A stretch of DNA of 6,174 nucleotides. Source: Microcaldota archaeon (GTDB lineage Archaea; Micrarchaeota; Micrarchaeia; Anstonellales; Bilamarchaeaceae). Position numbers and translations under genes: made by a program. How positions within the stretch are numbered: the first letter of the stretch is position 1; each line of letters opens with the position of its first letter. The stretch is taken from the NCBI GenBank assembly GCA_016180665.1, contig JACPAS010000122.1:1-6174 (forward strand), written 5' to 3'. This document shows, one piece after another, positions 5,951-6,174 of the stretch. Under the pieces are notes generated by a model, which saw only the letters and a list, made by a program, of their open reading frames with translations, did not search any database and had not been told where the DNA came from.

Positions 5951-5957
5951 TCATCCC
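5951..5957 (-). promoter_or_regulatory. ribosome binding site of FEN1
   Basis: On the minus strand this reads GGGATGA, followed by a 5-nt spacer and the ATG at 5943-5945. It is close to the archaeal GGAGGTGA consensus and sits in the 17-nt gap after the upstream gene. This fixes the FEN1 start and fits an internal operon gene, unlike the leaderless genes elsewhere in this window. Confidence 0.55.
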
Positions 5958-5962
5958 AGACT

Positions 5963-6174
5963 CTATTTCTTCTTTTTCTGTGCTTCTAGAATATCTCCTA
6001 ACGTTGCTTCTTTAAAATTCGGATTAGAGTAGACTGACGGACTTGAGTCAACGGATTTTTCAATTAATTTGATTTTTAATTCTTTTTCGAGTTTTTTTGC
6101 TAGGGCAATCGTAGGAGTCATCTTACCTTTCTCAATGTGGTCAAGAAAACCTTCGGTTTCATTTATTTTATGCC
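5963..6174 (-). CDS. multiprotein bridging factor 1 (MBF1), C-terminal part only
   Basis: The gene is cut by the window edge; only the last 70 codons are present, ending at TAG (5963-5965). The visible protein begins HKINETEGFLDHIEKGKM, then PTIALAKKLEKELKIKLIEK, the second half of the Cro/C1-type helix-turn-helix of archaeal MBF1, with the family's E-G-F-L-D-x-I-E-x-G-K and A-x-K-L-E-x-x-L-x-I-x-L patterns. The end, ATLGDILEAQKKKK, matches the conserved basic MBF1 tail. Archaeal MBF1 usually has an N-terminal zinc ribbon, which would lie to the right of the window. In eukaryotes MBF1 bridges TBP and activators; archaeal MBF1 is linked to the ribosome and stress tolerance. It is placed immediately upstream of FEN1 with a 17-nt gap. 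Confidence 0.88.
   Translation of the reverse strand, partial: HKINETEGFLDHIEKGKMTPTIALAKKLEKELKIKLIEKSVDSSPSVYSNPNFKEATLGDILEAQKKKK

Noticed and set aside
1..6174. CRISPR array, insertion sequence, tRNA or rRNA
   Set aside because: No regularly spaced repeats, transposase-like ORF with terminal repeats, cloverleaf or rRNA-like stretches were found on reading either strand.

Overview
The window is archaeal chromosomal DNA, AT-rich throughout. The strongest evidence is a complete flap endonuclease FEN1 with a C-terminal PCNA-binding peptide, preceded by the C-terminal part of an archaeal-type multiprotein bridging factor (MBF1). It also has TATA boxes centred about 25-27 nt before several start codons (leaderless transcripts), many small winged-helix proteins, and a tandem Lrp/AsnC-type regulator. 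The lineage cannot be fixed from this alone. A DPANN-type or other small uncultivated archaeon is plausible, but that is inference.

Layout. Positions 82-1668, all minus strand: a tandem-duplicated Lrp/AsnC-like regulator (691-1668), a ribbon-helix-helix/UPF0175-type antitoxin (334-651), and, starting right after its stop codon, the remains of a DUF3368-type PIN-domain toxin (82-333). The remnant has an in-frame TAA and lacks the C-terminal catalytic part. Positions 1787-4224, plus strand, divergent from the Lrp gene: two tightly coupled genes I cannot name (1787-2581 and 2583-3263), then a 91-residue protein resembling one half of the TATA-binding protein fold (3309-3584), whose end overlaps a PHP-domain metal-dependent hydrolase (start 3568 or 3571, end 4224). 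Positions 4245-4493, minus: a small conserved-looking archaeal protein with a WGGRHTSFDNL motif. Positions 4574-4904, plus: a winged-helix regulator split by a frameshift near 4700. Positions 4905-6174, minus: MBF1 (partial) followed by FEN1, with the FEN1 stop codon directly abutting the stop codon of the frameshifted gene.

How the genes work together. FEN1 and MBF1 are housekeeping information-processing genes. The rest is small regulators, a decayed toxin-antitoxin pair and unnamed genes. The most interesting parts are the two-gene unknown cassette at 1787-3263 opposite the double Lrp regulator, and the half-TBP-like protein overlapping the PHP hydrolase. No tRNA, rRNA, CRISPR array, insertion sequence or replication origin was seen. 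No stretch above 300 bases lacks a gene or gene remnant; the longest intergenic gap is 118 bases (1669-1786).
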